From Streptomyces anulatus (GTDB lineage: Bacteria; Actinomycetota; Actinomycetes; Streptomycetales; Streptomycetaceae): a stretch of 64,000 nt of DNA. The stretch is taken from positions 46,204-110,203 of the forward strand of contig NZ_BMVK01000023.1 of the NCBI RefSeq assembly GCF_014650675.1, written 5' to 3'. Below the pieces are notes generated by a model that worked only from the letters and a program-made list of their open reading frames with translations, did not search any database and was not told the DNA's origin. A program made the position numbers and the translations under genes. Positions 21,301 to 27,158 of the stretch are shown piece by piece (the first letter of the stretch is position 1; each line of letters opens with the position of its first letter).

Positions 21301-23240
21301 GCGATCACATCCCGATGGCGGCGATCCTCGAACACCCCAGCGTCGACCGGCTCGCAGCCCACCTCGGACGCAGTTATGTGCTGCCCGACGAGATACCCGA
21401 CACGGCCGCGCCGATGCTGCCGGACACGGCCGCCCCGGTCAGCGGCGCGGCGCCTCGCCTCACCGCCCAGCCCGTCTGGATCCCCTTCACGGAGACGGAG
21501 ACGGGCGTCCCCGCCTACTGCCTGTTCGGCGACACCGGAGAACTGACCTGGCTGCTCCATCTGTCCGAAGGACTCGCCGCGGCGGGACCGGTCCTGGGCC
21601 TCGAAGCCCCCGGCTTCGGCGACCACGCCGAACCGGTAGGAGACATCGCCGACCTGGCGCGATTCTGTGCCGAAGCCGTTCTGGCACGCCATGGTGAGGG
21701 GCCCTGCCGCGTGGTCGGGCACGGCCTGTGCGGCTTCGTCGCCGCCGAGACGGCGAGGCTGCTCCTGGACGCCGGTGTGGACGTCGCCGAACTCTTCCTT
21801 CTGGGCACTCCGGAGCCCGGACTCGTGCCCGCGGCGGAGTCGCCCGCCGCCTCCGTCGCCGCCGTCGCGGAGACCCTCGCCGCCGTCTGGGGTGCGGGTG
21901 CCCGCCCGGCCCTCGACGCGACGGTCCCCGCTGCGGACCTCGACGCCCGCACGGAGGCGGCGGCACGGCTGCTGGAGCCGTACGCGCCCATGCCCGCGAA
22001 GGCGTTGCACCGATGGCTGCCGAACGCGGTCCGGTGGCGCCGTGCCCTGGCCGACACGGCCGCCCGGTACCGGCCGAGCCCGCTCTCGGGCGTCGGCAGG
22101 GCGCAGGTGATCCGCGGTGTCCAGGGAGTCGAAGGGGAACTCGGCGACTTCGACCGGTGGATCGCGCCGCCTCCGGCCCTGCGCGAACTCGACCGCGCCC
22201 CCTGGGACCTCGTCTCCGAGGACGTCGCCCGTGAGATCGCCGAAACCCGCCCCGCCCCACGGTCCGGCGACGGCGAACAGCCGTCACCGCTCGTGTCCAT
22301 CAACCGCTACGGCAACGGCAGGCGCTCCTTCTGGGCCCACAACCTGTACGGCGAGGTGAGCTACGCCATCTACCTCTCCCGCCACCTCGGCTCGCACACT
22401 CCCTTGATCGGGATGGAGCAACTGGGCGTCGGGCCCCACGGCTCCGCGGGGTCGGGGAACTACTCCTCGGTGAAGGAGATGGCCGCCCACTACGTCTCCG
22501 AACTGCGGGAGCAGTTCCCCGGGGAGCCCTATCTGCTGGGAGGCTGCTCGTTCGGGGGCGTGCTCGCCTACGAGATGGCCGCCCAGTTGCAGAAGGCCGG
22601 CGAAGCGGTGTCGCACCTGATCGTCATCGACCCGATCATGCCGGGCACGGAGTCGTGGGACAGCGTCGACTGGGGAACGGTCACCGAGGTCGAGGCCGAG
22701 TCGTTCTCCCTGGTCATGCTCGGGAACGCGATGTGCCAGAGGTACGGAGTCACGGAGCAGGTCACCCTGTCCGATCTCCACGGCCTCGACCTGGACGCCC
22801 AGCTCTCCTTCGTGGCCCGGCACATCCACCTGCGCGCCGCTTCCGGGCCGGACCAGGAGCTGATCAAACGCCAGATCCTGGTCCGGCACGAGGTGATGCT
22901 CCGCAACGGCGACCTGTTGCAGGAGTACCGGCCCGAGCCGCTGACCACCTCGGTCCCCACCACGCTCTTCCACGCCACGGAGGGTTTTCTGGCCCCGGGC
23001 AACGACAACCACCTTCCCGCCGTGCCCCGGACGAGCAAGGACACGTCCAACGGGTTCGCCGCCTTCGTGGGCGACCGCATGACCATCCACGAGATGACGG
23101 CCGACCACCACACCATCGCCCACAACGACAACCTCGCCCGGATCGCGCGCACGCTCTCGCCCCTTCTGGACGTGGCCGGCGCTCCGGTCGGGATGTTCCC
23201 GGCCTCGCTGTACCCGGCCCAGCGACCCGGCAAGAAGTGA
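9309..23240 (+). CDS. trans-AT modular polyketide synthase, terminal subunit with two thioesterase-like domains
   Basis: GTG start overlaps the previous stop (GTGA). 4,643 residues. Order: N-terminal helical docking segment; KR about 10080-10670; ACP (Ser codon 10998); KS4 about 11241-12540 (Cys 11766); DH about 13110-13880 (His 13164, Asp 13638); KR about 13890-15140; C-MT about 15640-16450 (SAM motif LEIGAGTGG); ACP (Ser 16659); KS5 about 16962-18250 (Cys 17493, but EAQATGS replaces EAHGTGT); ACP (Ser 18951); KS6 about 19212-20490 (Cys 19692, HGTGT intact); ACP (Ser 21255); TE-like 1 about 21460-22200 (GHGLCG, no Ser); TE 2 about 22290-23190 (GCSFGG, Ser 22548; a His follows near 23112). 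No AT domain. The first KR has Gly where the catalytic Asn is usual, and the second has Ser there. It completes the split module begun on the upstream protein, adds an alpha-methyl-enoyl unit, passes the chain through a probable KS0, extends once more and releases it. Confidence 0.95.
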   Translation: MKEQMSRRRILELVRSGELPAAEAAALIAVGAAPREDAGHGTLPTVRCFAPGWEQGDRSAVSVAGTRAGTVFVLDRTGGGLPTFVPPTGAVLVHATHDAGLHREDDSTYRVGARDESAWARLWRETGLNGPAPERIVIITASGPERCLDAVYPALATLVRERVHDRLAVACVAVGDDRDLSADALGGFCGIAAQEDRRLRMVSLSVDPSADLATLALGELARTDQPLSQVRYDGGGRWVRVMPSVELAWDKEAELADEGVYLVTGGAGGIGLALAELLASRFRARCVLMGRTGEADIPPAALARIQRVGGRARYVSGDVTRLDDVRAAVAVAREEFGPLTGVLHLAGVNADSYIANKAPSAHHGVLDPKVMGARNLDEATRDEPLTSFVLFSSMAAYLGHPGQSDYAAAGRALGGFAARRAAQVAGGHRSGTTVAIGWPLWDGGGMRLSASDELAVATLQGMTAMPAETGLAVMSAALRADRPETVVVYGDGRRIDRFVADRLASGRTSGAVAPSVTPAAVRSEDDDLVRAASAHLVEVVSGLARMRPGQLAPDQEFSALGIDSVMIKRLSVSLEDFLGCPMPVTLLFEHRTVNELARHLATAFEEPLRSALHRPDPLTTGSSTAFAPDAAPAPPAPEGASADEAVAIVGLAGRYPGADDVGDLWELLSGGRDSTGEIPADRWDKDLWHDTGDRRPGSSYGRWGGFLSGVTRFDSLFFSIAPREARRMDPAERLFLEVAWSALEDAGYTRARLHRATRTEEGHALGVFVGTTGLAYGLVGAEEWGKGNPVSAHSMEFSLANRLSYFLDAHGPSMSVDTACSASLTALHLACESLRRGESRMAVAGGAYLNLHPLKYAMLSEQRMMSPDGVCRPFGEGGNGFVPGEGVGAVVLKPLSAALADGDHVHAVIRSTSISHGGRTNGYTVPSPKGHAAVIRSALRRAGVDPRTIGYVEAHGTGTELGDPIEIDGLERAFREYTPDRGFCSIGSVKGNIGHAEAAAGIAGLTKVLLQLRHRKLAPTLHSDPPNPRIDFAATPFRLQRSLEPWHATRGGTPRRAAVSSFGAGGANAHLIVEEFGDREGSLPGAGEEGKEHLILLSARTPDRLTAMAERLARALTRPDAPRPLRDIAHTLRVGREPFAYRRALVVASVDELVERLRQPHEPYEPQHIATAPGDGPAGTSRRSTDELLRALRWRELGDLWARGADIDWTAAPGTSPRPSIVPLPGYPFAGPSHWPSVRPAVRPGSVSDEAVGARGGAPLVEVGNSDGAAEFALDLPPTDPVIADHVVDGRPVLAGVAHLELVRAAAARLTGHGVAALTDVRWRAPLDLDTGAPTVLLTAEGDTVRGQVITRGPDGTTVHATMTASTVPGEPAGRADPAALRSRCTREESANSFYGRAAEQGLAFGPAYRLVRRMYRGDGEAFAELSATPGGGSDWWLEPGATDAALHTLHGAVPFWDEPATLPVSVARVDLVAPSGQARYAHARLVEADPARGTVRCDVDLYDEDGRPLVRFAGLTAVRPARTGSLPAYRPVWRLTGPVWETPGDRSGTTLVFTTERDHGLGAAIVRRAGADARLVDITALASAEAFGRILRELPTLGHVYFLGGVERRRYSPTDLDHLELSQRHGCLALFHLARSIAELRPQGTRLTVVTNDSQQTDDALPTANPFAASLHGLTRTLAREMPFLTVVGVDVAGAELAHCSAADTWDTLLARIDAEPGGLPHEEVVLRDGARLTKRLMPVRMPEGERTRSPFRAGGRYLVVGGAGGLGAAISERLARDFGARLLIVGRRPEADLPEGLLAGLRLAGAASVDYAAADVTDPSAMRNVVSRMRERFGGVDGVIHSAFVLSDRTIARADDVSFTDALGPKVRGTVALCDALAAEPLDFLAFFSSAIAHTGNPGQSNYAAGSTFQDAYGLHLANALHWPVTVLDWGFWGDQGAVATDEHRSRLAEWGVQPISSDEGWRYLRQALTADTSHVVPFKVSDALAEVTPVATSEHHTLEPSATPATLGPVLAATRAAVRAAGEPFAPDYLDTVDEYVRQLVREKLTAMGLPDPAGDSPSSDGLRSALGVVPAQHRLFDALRAALDSAHPFQRPQGKPDDSHRREALLRRFPHLGPTLDLMEECVAALPEILTGARRGLDVLFPGGDDRRLAALYHDDPRTRHFNALCAAAVAEAVRTRSALLGTATATAPLRVLEIGAGTGGTTRQVLDVLDRFADRVRYDITDIAPSLLLGAERRFGAGRPYAVFRPLDIAANPAGQGFAEDRYDLVVATNVLHAVPDVRAALGHVARLMRPGALLVVNEATRVLDSVTPVFGLTDGWWHARDEELRLPHSPLLAPGAWRGLMTEAGMRGVRHFGVEGWTPEQCGQRLFIAERGPWVPDPSVSPRAERATTPPPTVTDSETPAHSPGSDDLLERTVALLTETYTGLLRMEKGELEAGTPLIAYGTDSLTTMEAREILERRLGPLPREVLTTGESVTDIARWLIDACGPRLAAAVAGGSPDPVDDVAATPESPAADGHDGGATPAHRDPAPRARNSAVSARTPRHEAVEPVAIVGLAGRYPGARDPETLWSLLLHGDDAIGEIPGTRWPLADHDDPTGRAAGRSYHRWGAFLEDIDRFDPLLFRISPREAERMDPAERLFLQTAWEALEDAGWPPSRLRSRAGETGRARVGVFVGMMHHGQYQLLATEEWGRGNRLQAPASSWSLANRVSHTFGFAGPSMTVDTACSSSLTALHLASASVRAGECTTALVGGVNLILHPSHHLDLATAGMLSRDGRSRVFDSEADGMVTGEGVGAVVVKRLSDAVRDGDRIDACVLGSAANSDGTADRYGVPSADAQVELIEDALRAAGIDAASVQYVEAQATGSPVGDPVELEALRRTYLTAGGRTSLAVGSLKPNIGHLEAASGMAQLTKALMQLRHGVLAPTLGADGPLTADGFQVPREPTPWPTRPAGAPRRAAVSSFGAGGANAHVILEEAPPRRLPEPDPAGPVGEVLFLSARTAGQLRAHAIRIGDHLRETGAELRLADVAHTLRLGREPLPARLAAPVRSLADAVDVLDAYANGRSSPHLLTNARAGGSADTAGSPAAGAWPAGGYPAARAWVDGLAGVAHPNEDGGRGRIVSLPSYPFAGNRYWLDLPDRSPAVDDGPAFPSEELPVTQYPSTPDTEESTRAADRPGPDAAQETLVGLICELLGVSRSDIDLADHLSDFGFDSVTMVRLADRLGAEFDLDVSPAILYGCRDVAAVVDLLTAPRAGAAGRREPGGPPAGSPDLASGPTEPPVREAPSRAEAADDPHPWVNEPVAVVGMAGAFPGSPDLDSFWNHLAAGRDLVGDAPSDRFPGIDAARRPQDGFLDGVDRFDAEFFQISPREARVMDPQHRLFLQTVWAAIEEAGHDPADLAGTRCGLYVGVASSEYGELARERGASVDGQLITGNDHSVLANRISFLLDLRGPSEPVDTACSSSLVAIHRAVSAIRSGECDLAIAGGVNIILSITGFDAFTTSGMLAADGRCKAFDHRADGYVRGEGVGAVLLKPLSRARADGDHIHGLITGSATNHGGRAASLTAPNPAAQAAVITRAQEDAGVGPEQISYVEAHGTGTALGDPIEVTGLRTAFEREGAPEGAGLQHCGLGTVKTNVGHLETAAGIAGLIKVLLALRHGVLPPTLHVERVNPGVRLSGSSFHLVTSVRPWQRPIDRATGSPAPRRAGVSSFGFGGMNAHIVVEEPPATEPDTTPDTAAPHLFVLSARTPERLDAHARGLMAHLDRLVTSGGPHRPTAAEIAYTLQVGRRPFAARLAVTATSLDELADVLRNHVAGTPDQRLHASTPAGAESGPGWDADDIAAALDRARRGDARRLAALWAGGAAVDWRALHPAGGRGRVTLPAYPFAPTSHWLPAPSPGPRQPSSTPAASADGYRDVPVPSAARTPVAVAPLLSPPSAAPDSSGRPAPLWAYVREAIADGIGIRPTDVDPAREFASYGVDSIGAMRIMQTIQARYGDHIPMAAILEHPSVDRLAAHLGRSYVLPDEIPDTAAPMLPDTAAPVSGAAPRLTAQPVWIPFTETETGVPAYCLFGDTGELTWLLHLSEGLAAAGPVLGLEAPGFGDHAEPVGDIADLARFCAEAVLARHGEGPCRVVGHGLCGFVAAETARLLLDAGVDVAELFLLGTPEPGLVPAAESPAASVAAVAETLAAVWGAGARPALDATVPAADLDARTEAAARLLEPYAPMPAKALHRWLPNAVRWRRALADTAARYRPSPLSGVGRAQVIRGVQGVEGELGDFDRWIAPPPALRELDRAPWDLVSEDVAREIAETRPAPRSGDGEQPSPLVSINRYGNGRRSFWAHNLYGEVSYAIYLSRHLGSHTPLIGMEQLGVGPHGSAGSGNYSSVKEMAAHYVSELREQFPGEPYLLGGCSFGGVLAYEMAAQLQKAGEAVSHLIVIDPIMPGTESWDSVDWGTVTEVEAESFSLVMLGNAMCQRYGVTEQVTLSDLHGLDLDAQLSFVARHIHLRAASGPDQELIKRQILVRHEVMLRNGDLLQEYRPEPLTTSVPTTLFHATEGFLAPGNDNHLPAVPRTSKDTSNGFAAFVGDRMTIHEMTADHHTIAHNDNLARIARTLSPLLDVAGAPVGMFPASLYPAQRPGKK

Positions 23241-23247
23241 GGACCCC

Positions 23248-24372
23248 ATGGAGCTGAGCGTCTACTTCTTCTCCGCCAACGACCGCTATGACTTCGGGGA
23301 GCGCTACCGCTTCATCCTTGACGTCGCCCGATTCATCGACGCCCGGGGCTTCGCCGCGATCTGGACGCCAGAGCGGCACTTCCAGGAGTTCGGGGGCAGC
23401 TTCCCGAACCCGGCCGTACTGTCCGCGGCCCTGGCCGTGGCGACGGAGAACATCGACATCCGGGCGGGCAGCGTGGTGCTGCCGCACCACCACCCGGTGC
23501 GCGTGGTCGAGGAGTGGTCCCTCGTCGACCAGCTCTCCGGTGGCCGGGCCGGCGTCTGCGTGGCGACCGGCTGGCACCAGGGCGACTTCGTGTTCTACCC
23601 CGACGGTTACGAGACGCGTCGGGAGGACACCCTGGGCCACATCGACACCCTGAAGAGGTTGTGGCGGGGCAATTCGGTGGCCTTCCCTGGCCCGGGTGGC
23701 CGGGAACTGGAAGTGCGGACCTTCCCCCGGCCCCGACAGCCGGAACTCCCGCTGTGGCTCGTCCACACGTCGAACCCCCGGACCTGGCTGGAAGCCGGTC
23801 GGCGCGGGCTCAACATCCTGACTCTGCTGACGAGTTGGGAGAAGCTCGAAGAGAACGTCACCGCGTACCGGGCGGCGCGGGCGGAGGCGGGACACGACCC
23901 CGCCGCCGGGGTCGTCACCGTCGGCATGCACACCTACGTGGGCAGCGGCGACGAGGACGTCTGGGAGCTCGTCCGCCGTCCCGTCAAGCAGTACCTCAGC
24001 TCTTTCATGAGCCAGCAGAGGCAGGACGACAAGGTCAGCGGCACCTCACGGGGGACCGACACCGCCGAGCAGGACAAGCTCGCCGAGCTGATGGCCGAGG
24101 ACTACTACAGCCGAAGGTCCCTGCTCGGCAGCGTCGACAAGTGCGCCGCCACCGTCGACCGGCTCGGTGCCGCGGGAGTCGACGAGGTCGCCTGCCTGGT
24201 GGACTTCGGACTCCCCTTCCCGACGGTGCTCGACGCCCTGCCCGCTCTGGACGAACTTCGCCGGCGTTGCTCGGCGAGAACGGCGCACGAGGTGCGCCCC
24301 ACAGTCCCCGGCCTCGGCCCTCGGGCGGCCAGCGGTCGCCGGGACGTCAGCTGGTACTACGACCGAGGCTGA
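23248..24372 (+). CDS. FMN-dependent luciferase-like monooxygenase, MupA/Atu3671 type
   Basis: Starts 7 bp after the PKS stop and is probably in the same transcript. 374 residues. The N-terminus (MELSVYFFSAND), the TPERHF segment, the GWHQGDF segment and the PLWLVHTSN strand are the pattern of the luciferase-like monooxygenases found in natural-product clusters, which use reduced flavin and O2. In trans-AT pathways such enzymes, free or as PKS domains, hydroxylate the chain or insert oxygen in a Baeyer-Villiger manner; that is family knowledge. That this one acts on an ACP-bound chain is inference. The last 30 or so residues, after the conserved fold, are low complexity. Cytosolic; no signal peptide. 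Confidence 0.9.
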   Translation: MELSVYFFSANDRYDFGERYRFILDVARFIDARGFAAIWTPERHFQEFGGSFPNPAVLSAALAVATENIDIRAGSVVLPHHHPVRVVEEWSLVDQLSGGRAGVCVATGWHQGDFVFYPDGYETRREDTLGHIDTLKRLWRGNSVAFPGPGGRELEVRTFPRPRQPELPLWLVHTSNPRTWLEAGRRGLNILTLLTSWEKLEENVTAYRAARAEAGHDPAAGVVTVGMHTYVGSGDEDVWELVRRPVKQYLSSFMSQQRQDDKVSGTSRGTDTAEQDKLAELMAEDYYSRRSLLGSVDKCAATVDRLGAAGVDEVACLVDFGLPFPTVLDALPALDELRRRCSARTAHEVRPTVPGLGPRAASGRRDVSWYYDRG

Positions 24373-24409
24373 CAGCGAGAGCCGCCACCACCGAACCACG
24401 GAGAGCCGA

Positions 24410-25222
24410 ATGCCGAACGATCCCGAGTCCAACATCGACGGTGTCGCCGAACTCTACGACGAGTTCAGCGAGTTCCACGCCCGTATCAACGACAGCAACC
24501 TGCACCTTGGCTACTGGGAGGACCAGAACGACCGCCGTTCGTTCCAGGAGGCCACCGCGAGGCTCACCGAACTCATGATGGCCCGGCTCGACCCCGCGCC
24601 GGGCCAGCGCATCCTGGACATCGGCTGCGGTATCGGCCAGCCGGCGTTCACCCTCGCCGAGGCCTTCGACGTGGAGATCCTGGGTGTCACGGTGAGTCCC
24701 CGTCAGATCGAGCGGGCCACCGCCACGGCGCGCGAACGGAAAATGGACGATCGTGTCCGGTTCGAGCGAGCCGACGCCCAGAAGCTGCCGTACAAGGACG
24801 CCTCCTTCGACGGCGCCTGGCTCTTCGAGTCACTGATCCACATGCCCGACAAGGCGCGTGCGCTCAGGGAGACCGCCAGGGTGCTGCGTCCCGGAGGCCG
24901 ACTGGCCGTCGCCGACATGTTCCACGAACCGGGAAACGACTGGTCCGGCATACACCCGCTGGTCACAGCGATCGAACTCGACGCCTACACGCCTCTCCTG
25001 GAGGCGGAGGGGTTCGACGTGGTGGACGTCCAGGACGTGACCGAACACATCCATGTGCCCGAGGAGGTCCGGACGGCGCTCCGCACGCAAATGCTCGCTC
25101 ACCGGGACGAGTGGGTGCGTATAGCGGGGGAGAGCGTGGTCGAGGCGCTGCTCGACCCCGAGGTGAACACCTTCTACACACCCGGCCTCGGCTACGTCCT
25201 GATCACCGCGGAACGCCGCTGA
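24410..25222 (+). CDS. class I SAM-dependent methyltransferase (probable O-methyltransferase)
   Basis: The start is the ATG at 24410, with GGAGAG about 7 nt upstream; the open frame extends further up but lies inside the monooxygenase gene. 270 residues. Motif I is LDIGCGIGQP, followed by the acidic strand VEILGVTVS, then motifs FERADAQKLP and RPGGRLAVADM. This is the methyltransferase type 11 pattern of natural-product O-methyltransferases in actinomycetes. It lies 37 bp after the monooxygenase, so the simplest reading is that the hydroxyl made by that enzyme is methylated here. C- or N-methylation is not excluded. A strong hairpin follows the stop. Confidence 0.88.
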   Translation: MPNDPESNIDGVAELYDEFSEFHARINDSNLHLGYWEDQNDRRSFQEATARLTELMMARLDPAPGQRILDIGCGIGQPAFTLAEAFDVEILGVTVSPRQIERATATARERKMDDRVRFERADAQKLPYKDASFDGAWLFESLIHMPDKARALRETARVLRPGGRLAVADMFHEPGNDWSGIHPLVTAIELDAYTPLLEAEGFDVVDVQDVTEHIHVPEEVRTALRTQMLAHRDEWVRIAGESVVEALLDPEVNTFYTPGLGYVLITAERR

Positions 25223-25228
25223 GGCTCC

Positions 25229-25267
25229 GCTCGTGTGCGGGGTGGCAGTGACACCCCGCACACGAGC
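25229..25267. terminator. perfect 16-bp hairpin, bidirectional terminator
   Basis: The arms 25229-25244 and 25252-25267 are perfectly complementary around a 7-nt loop. The hairpin sits between the convergent stops of the methyltransferase and the thioesterase, so it can end transcription from both sides. Neither side has a long T run, as is common in Streptomyces. Confidence 0.85.
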
Positions 25268-25280
25268 GCTGTCCGGGCCG

Positions 25281-26087
25281 TCAGGGCACGAGCGTGGCCA
25301 GCAGCTCCGCGGACAGCAGCTGGAGCAGCTGTTCACGCTGGGTCTCCAGGAAGAAGTGGCCCCCGGGCAGCATGACGGTGGTGCAGCCGGCGGTGGTGTG
25401 CGCGCCCCAGGCGGCCAGGGAGCCGACGGACGTCTCGGGGTCGTCCTCCCCGCCGAGGGCGAGGATCGGGCAGCTCAACGGTCTTCCCGGGCGGTGGGCG
25501 TACGTCTCCAGCATGGTGACGTCGGCCCGCAGGATCGGGAGATACAGGTCTCGCATCTGGGCGTCCTCGCGGATCACCTTCGGAATCGCACCGAACCTCT
25601 GGTCCAGCAGGTCCAGGTACTCGTCGTCCGGGAGATGACTCATCGCCACGCCGGATGCCCCGAGGTGTGGAGCGTTGCGTCCGCCGACAGCGAGAAACGT
25701 GGGCTCCGTGTCCCACCGGTCCCGGAGCGCCCGGGCGATCTCGAAGGCGAGGAACGCCCCGAGACTGTGGCCGAAGAGCGCGTACGGGCCCGGACCGAGT
25801 GCGACCAGTGCCGCAGCGGCGTCGGCCGCCACGGACACCAGGTCGGTGGCGAGAGGTTCCGCCATCCGCGCGTCGTGGCCGGGCAGACGCAGCGCCCAGG
25901 GCTCGACCGCCGGGAGCAGGGCATGCCCCCAGCGTTGGTAGACCGACGCGCCACCACCCGCGTAGGGCACGCAGACCAGGCGGAGCAGAGGGCCGGTCCG
26001 GAGGTCCCGGTCATTCTTCCGCGGGACCGCCGGCCGGACGATCCACCGGTCCGGCCGGACGGCGAGGCCGTCCGCCGGACCGTTCAT
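25281..26087 (-). CDS. type II thioesterase
   Basis: The ATG at 26087 overlaps the stop of the KAS III-like gene (ATGA), which fixes the start; the open frame continues upstream without meaning. 268 residues. Alpha/beta-hydrolase of the type II TE family: VCVPYAGGGAS near the N-terminus, nucleophile elbow GHSLGAF, GGEDD with the acidic residue, and PGGHFFL with the catalytic His. These free enzymes remove stalled or wrong acyl groups from carrier proteins of PKS and NRPS lines. It is the last gene of a three-gene operon that converges on the PKS operon. Its intact triad contrasts with the first TE-like domain of the PKS. Confidence 0.92.
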   Translation of the reverse strand: MNGPADGLAVRPDRWIVRPAVPRKNDRDLRTGPLLRLVCVPYAGGGASVYQRWGHALLPAVEPWALRLPGHDARMAEPLATDLVSVAADAAAALVALGPGPYALFGHSLGAFLAFEIARALRDRWDTEPTFLAVGGRNAPHLGASGVAMSHLPDDEYLDLLDQRFGAIPKVIREDAQMRDLYLPILRADVTMLETYAHRPGRPLSCPILALGGEDDPETSVGSLAAWGAHTTAGCTTVMLPGGHFFLETQREQLLQLLSAELLATLVP

Positions 26088-27142
26088 GCCGCGTGGTGGG
26101 GCTCGGGGCCACCGGCCCAGGCGGGGATGTCGATGATCTCGACAATCGCACAGGAGAAGGCGATTCCGGCGCCGGCGCCGAGCAGGAGCACGCGGTCTCC
26201 CCCCGCCAACTGGCCGGTGGTGAGGAGGTGGAACAGCCCGCTCGTCTGGTCGTTGGCCCCGGTGTGGCCCATGGACCGCCCGAAGTCCCACACCCCGAGG
26301 TCGGCGGCGTTCTCGCCGAACGGTTCCAGGAGCCGCTGCAACACACCGCGATCCCCCACGAACTGGTGGGCGACCCGGGTGATGTCCCCGACTCCCAGCC
26401 CCGCTTCCTCCAGCGTCTCCAGGATCAGCGTCCGCTGCGTCTCGCCCATCAGGGCTCCGGCCCGGACCACGTCCTGTCCTCCCTGGTACGTGGCAGCCCT
26501 CTCCCGCAGATCGACCCGGCGGCCGGTCGTACATCCGGGCGGGAAGAGCGGTTCGCCGCCGCGGTTCAGCTCCTCCAGGTCCGGAAGAGACGTGGCGCGC
26601 ACATTCAGCAGCCGGGCGAACCCCTGCTCCCGTGACAGGACCACGGCGGTCGCGGCGTCGCCGAACAGCCCTCCCGGAGTGGCGCGCCAGCGGTCCACCA
26701 GCGGGTCGCCCCAGTTGTCCGCGGACGTGACCAGTGCCGCGACGCGGTCGCCGCACGCCCCGAGCCAGCACCCGGCGAGCTCCATGGCCGCCAGGAACCC
26801 GTTGCAGCCCTGGCGGATCTCCACGGCCGGGACATGGCCGCCCACGGTGTTGCGGAGGATGTAGTGCTGCGGGGACCACATGTCCGGGCCCTGGTGGTTG
26901 CACGTGGCGTGCATCAGCACGGCCACGTCCCGCGTGTCGTGCCCGGAGACCGCCAAGGCGTCCTTGGCCGCCCTGACGGCCATGTCCGGCGCGGGGACGT
27001 CGCCGGCGACCGCGACGGAGGCCCAGCCCAGGGCGGCCGCCTCATCGGCGTCGTACCGGCCGTCCGCGACGGCCTGTGCGGTGGTGACCCGTTCGGGCAG
27101 GTAGGCGCCCATCCCGGCGAGGTAGAGGTTGTCGAAGAGCAT
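26084..27142 (-). CDS. KAS III-like enzyme, possibly CerJ/DpsC-type acyltransferase
   Basis: 352 residues with a thiolase fold. The catalytic Cys is in the EIRQGCNGF segment. The His lies in RVAHQFVGD. Where FabH has GNTSAAS with its catalytic Asn, this protein has GHTGAND. Loss of that Asn, with an Asp close by, recalls the CerJ/ChlB3/DpsC branch, whose members move acyl groups or load starters rather than make fatty-acid precursors. This placement is from memory of family patterns and needs an alignment. The gene starts 16 bp after the YczE-like gene and overlaps the thioesterase gene by 4 bp. Its substrate could be a starter, a side acyl group or an extender unit. Confidence 0.85.
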   Translation of the reverse strand: MLFDNLYLAGMGAYLPERVTTAQAVADGRYDADEAAALGWASVAVAGDVPAPDMAVRAAKDALAVSGHDTRDVAVLMHATCNHQGPDMWSPQHYILRNTVGGHVPAVEIRQGCNGFLAAMELAGCWLGACGDRVAALVTSADNWGDPLVDRWRATPGGLFGDAATAVVLSREQGFARLLNVRATSLPDLEELNRGGEPLFPPGCTTGRRVDLRERAATYQGGQDVVRAGALMGETQRTLILETLEEAGLGVGDITRVAHQFVGDRGVLQRLLEPFGENAADLGVWDFGRSMGHTGANDQTSGLFHLLTTGQLAGGDRVLLLGAGAGIAFSCAIVEIIDIPAWAGGPEPHHAA

Positions 27143-27158
27143 GACGGGAACCTTTGCG

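Noticed and set aside
25281..26903. 540-residue reading of the thioesterase frame
   Set aside because: The first 272 residues run through the KAS III-like gene in another frame; the ATG at 26087 overlapping that gene's stop is the natural start.
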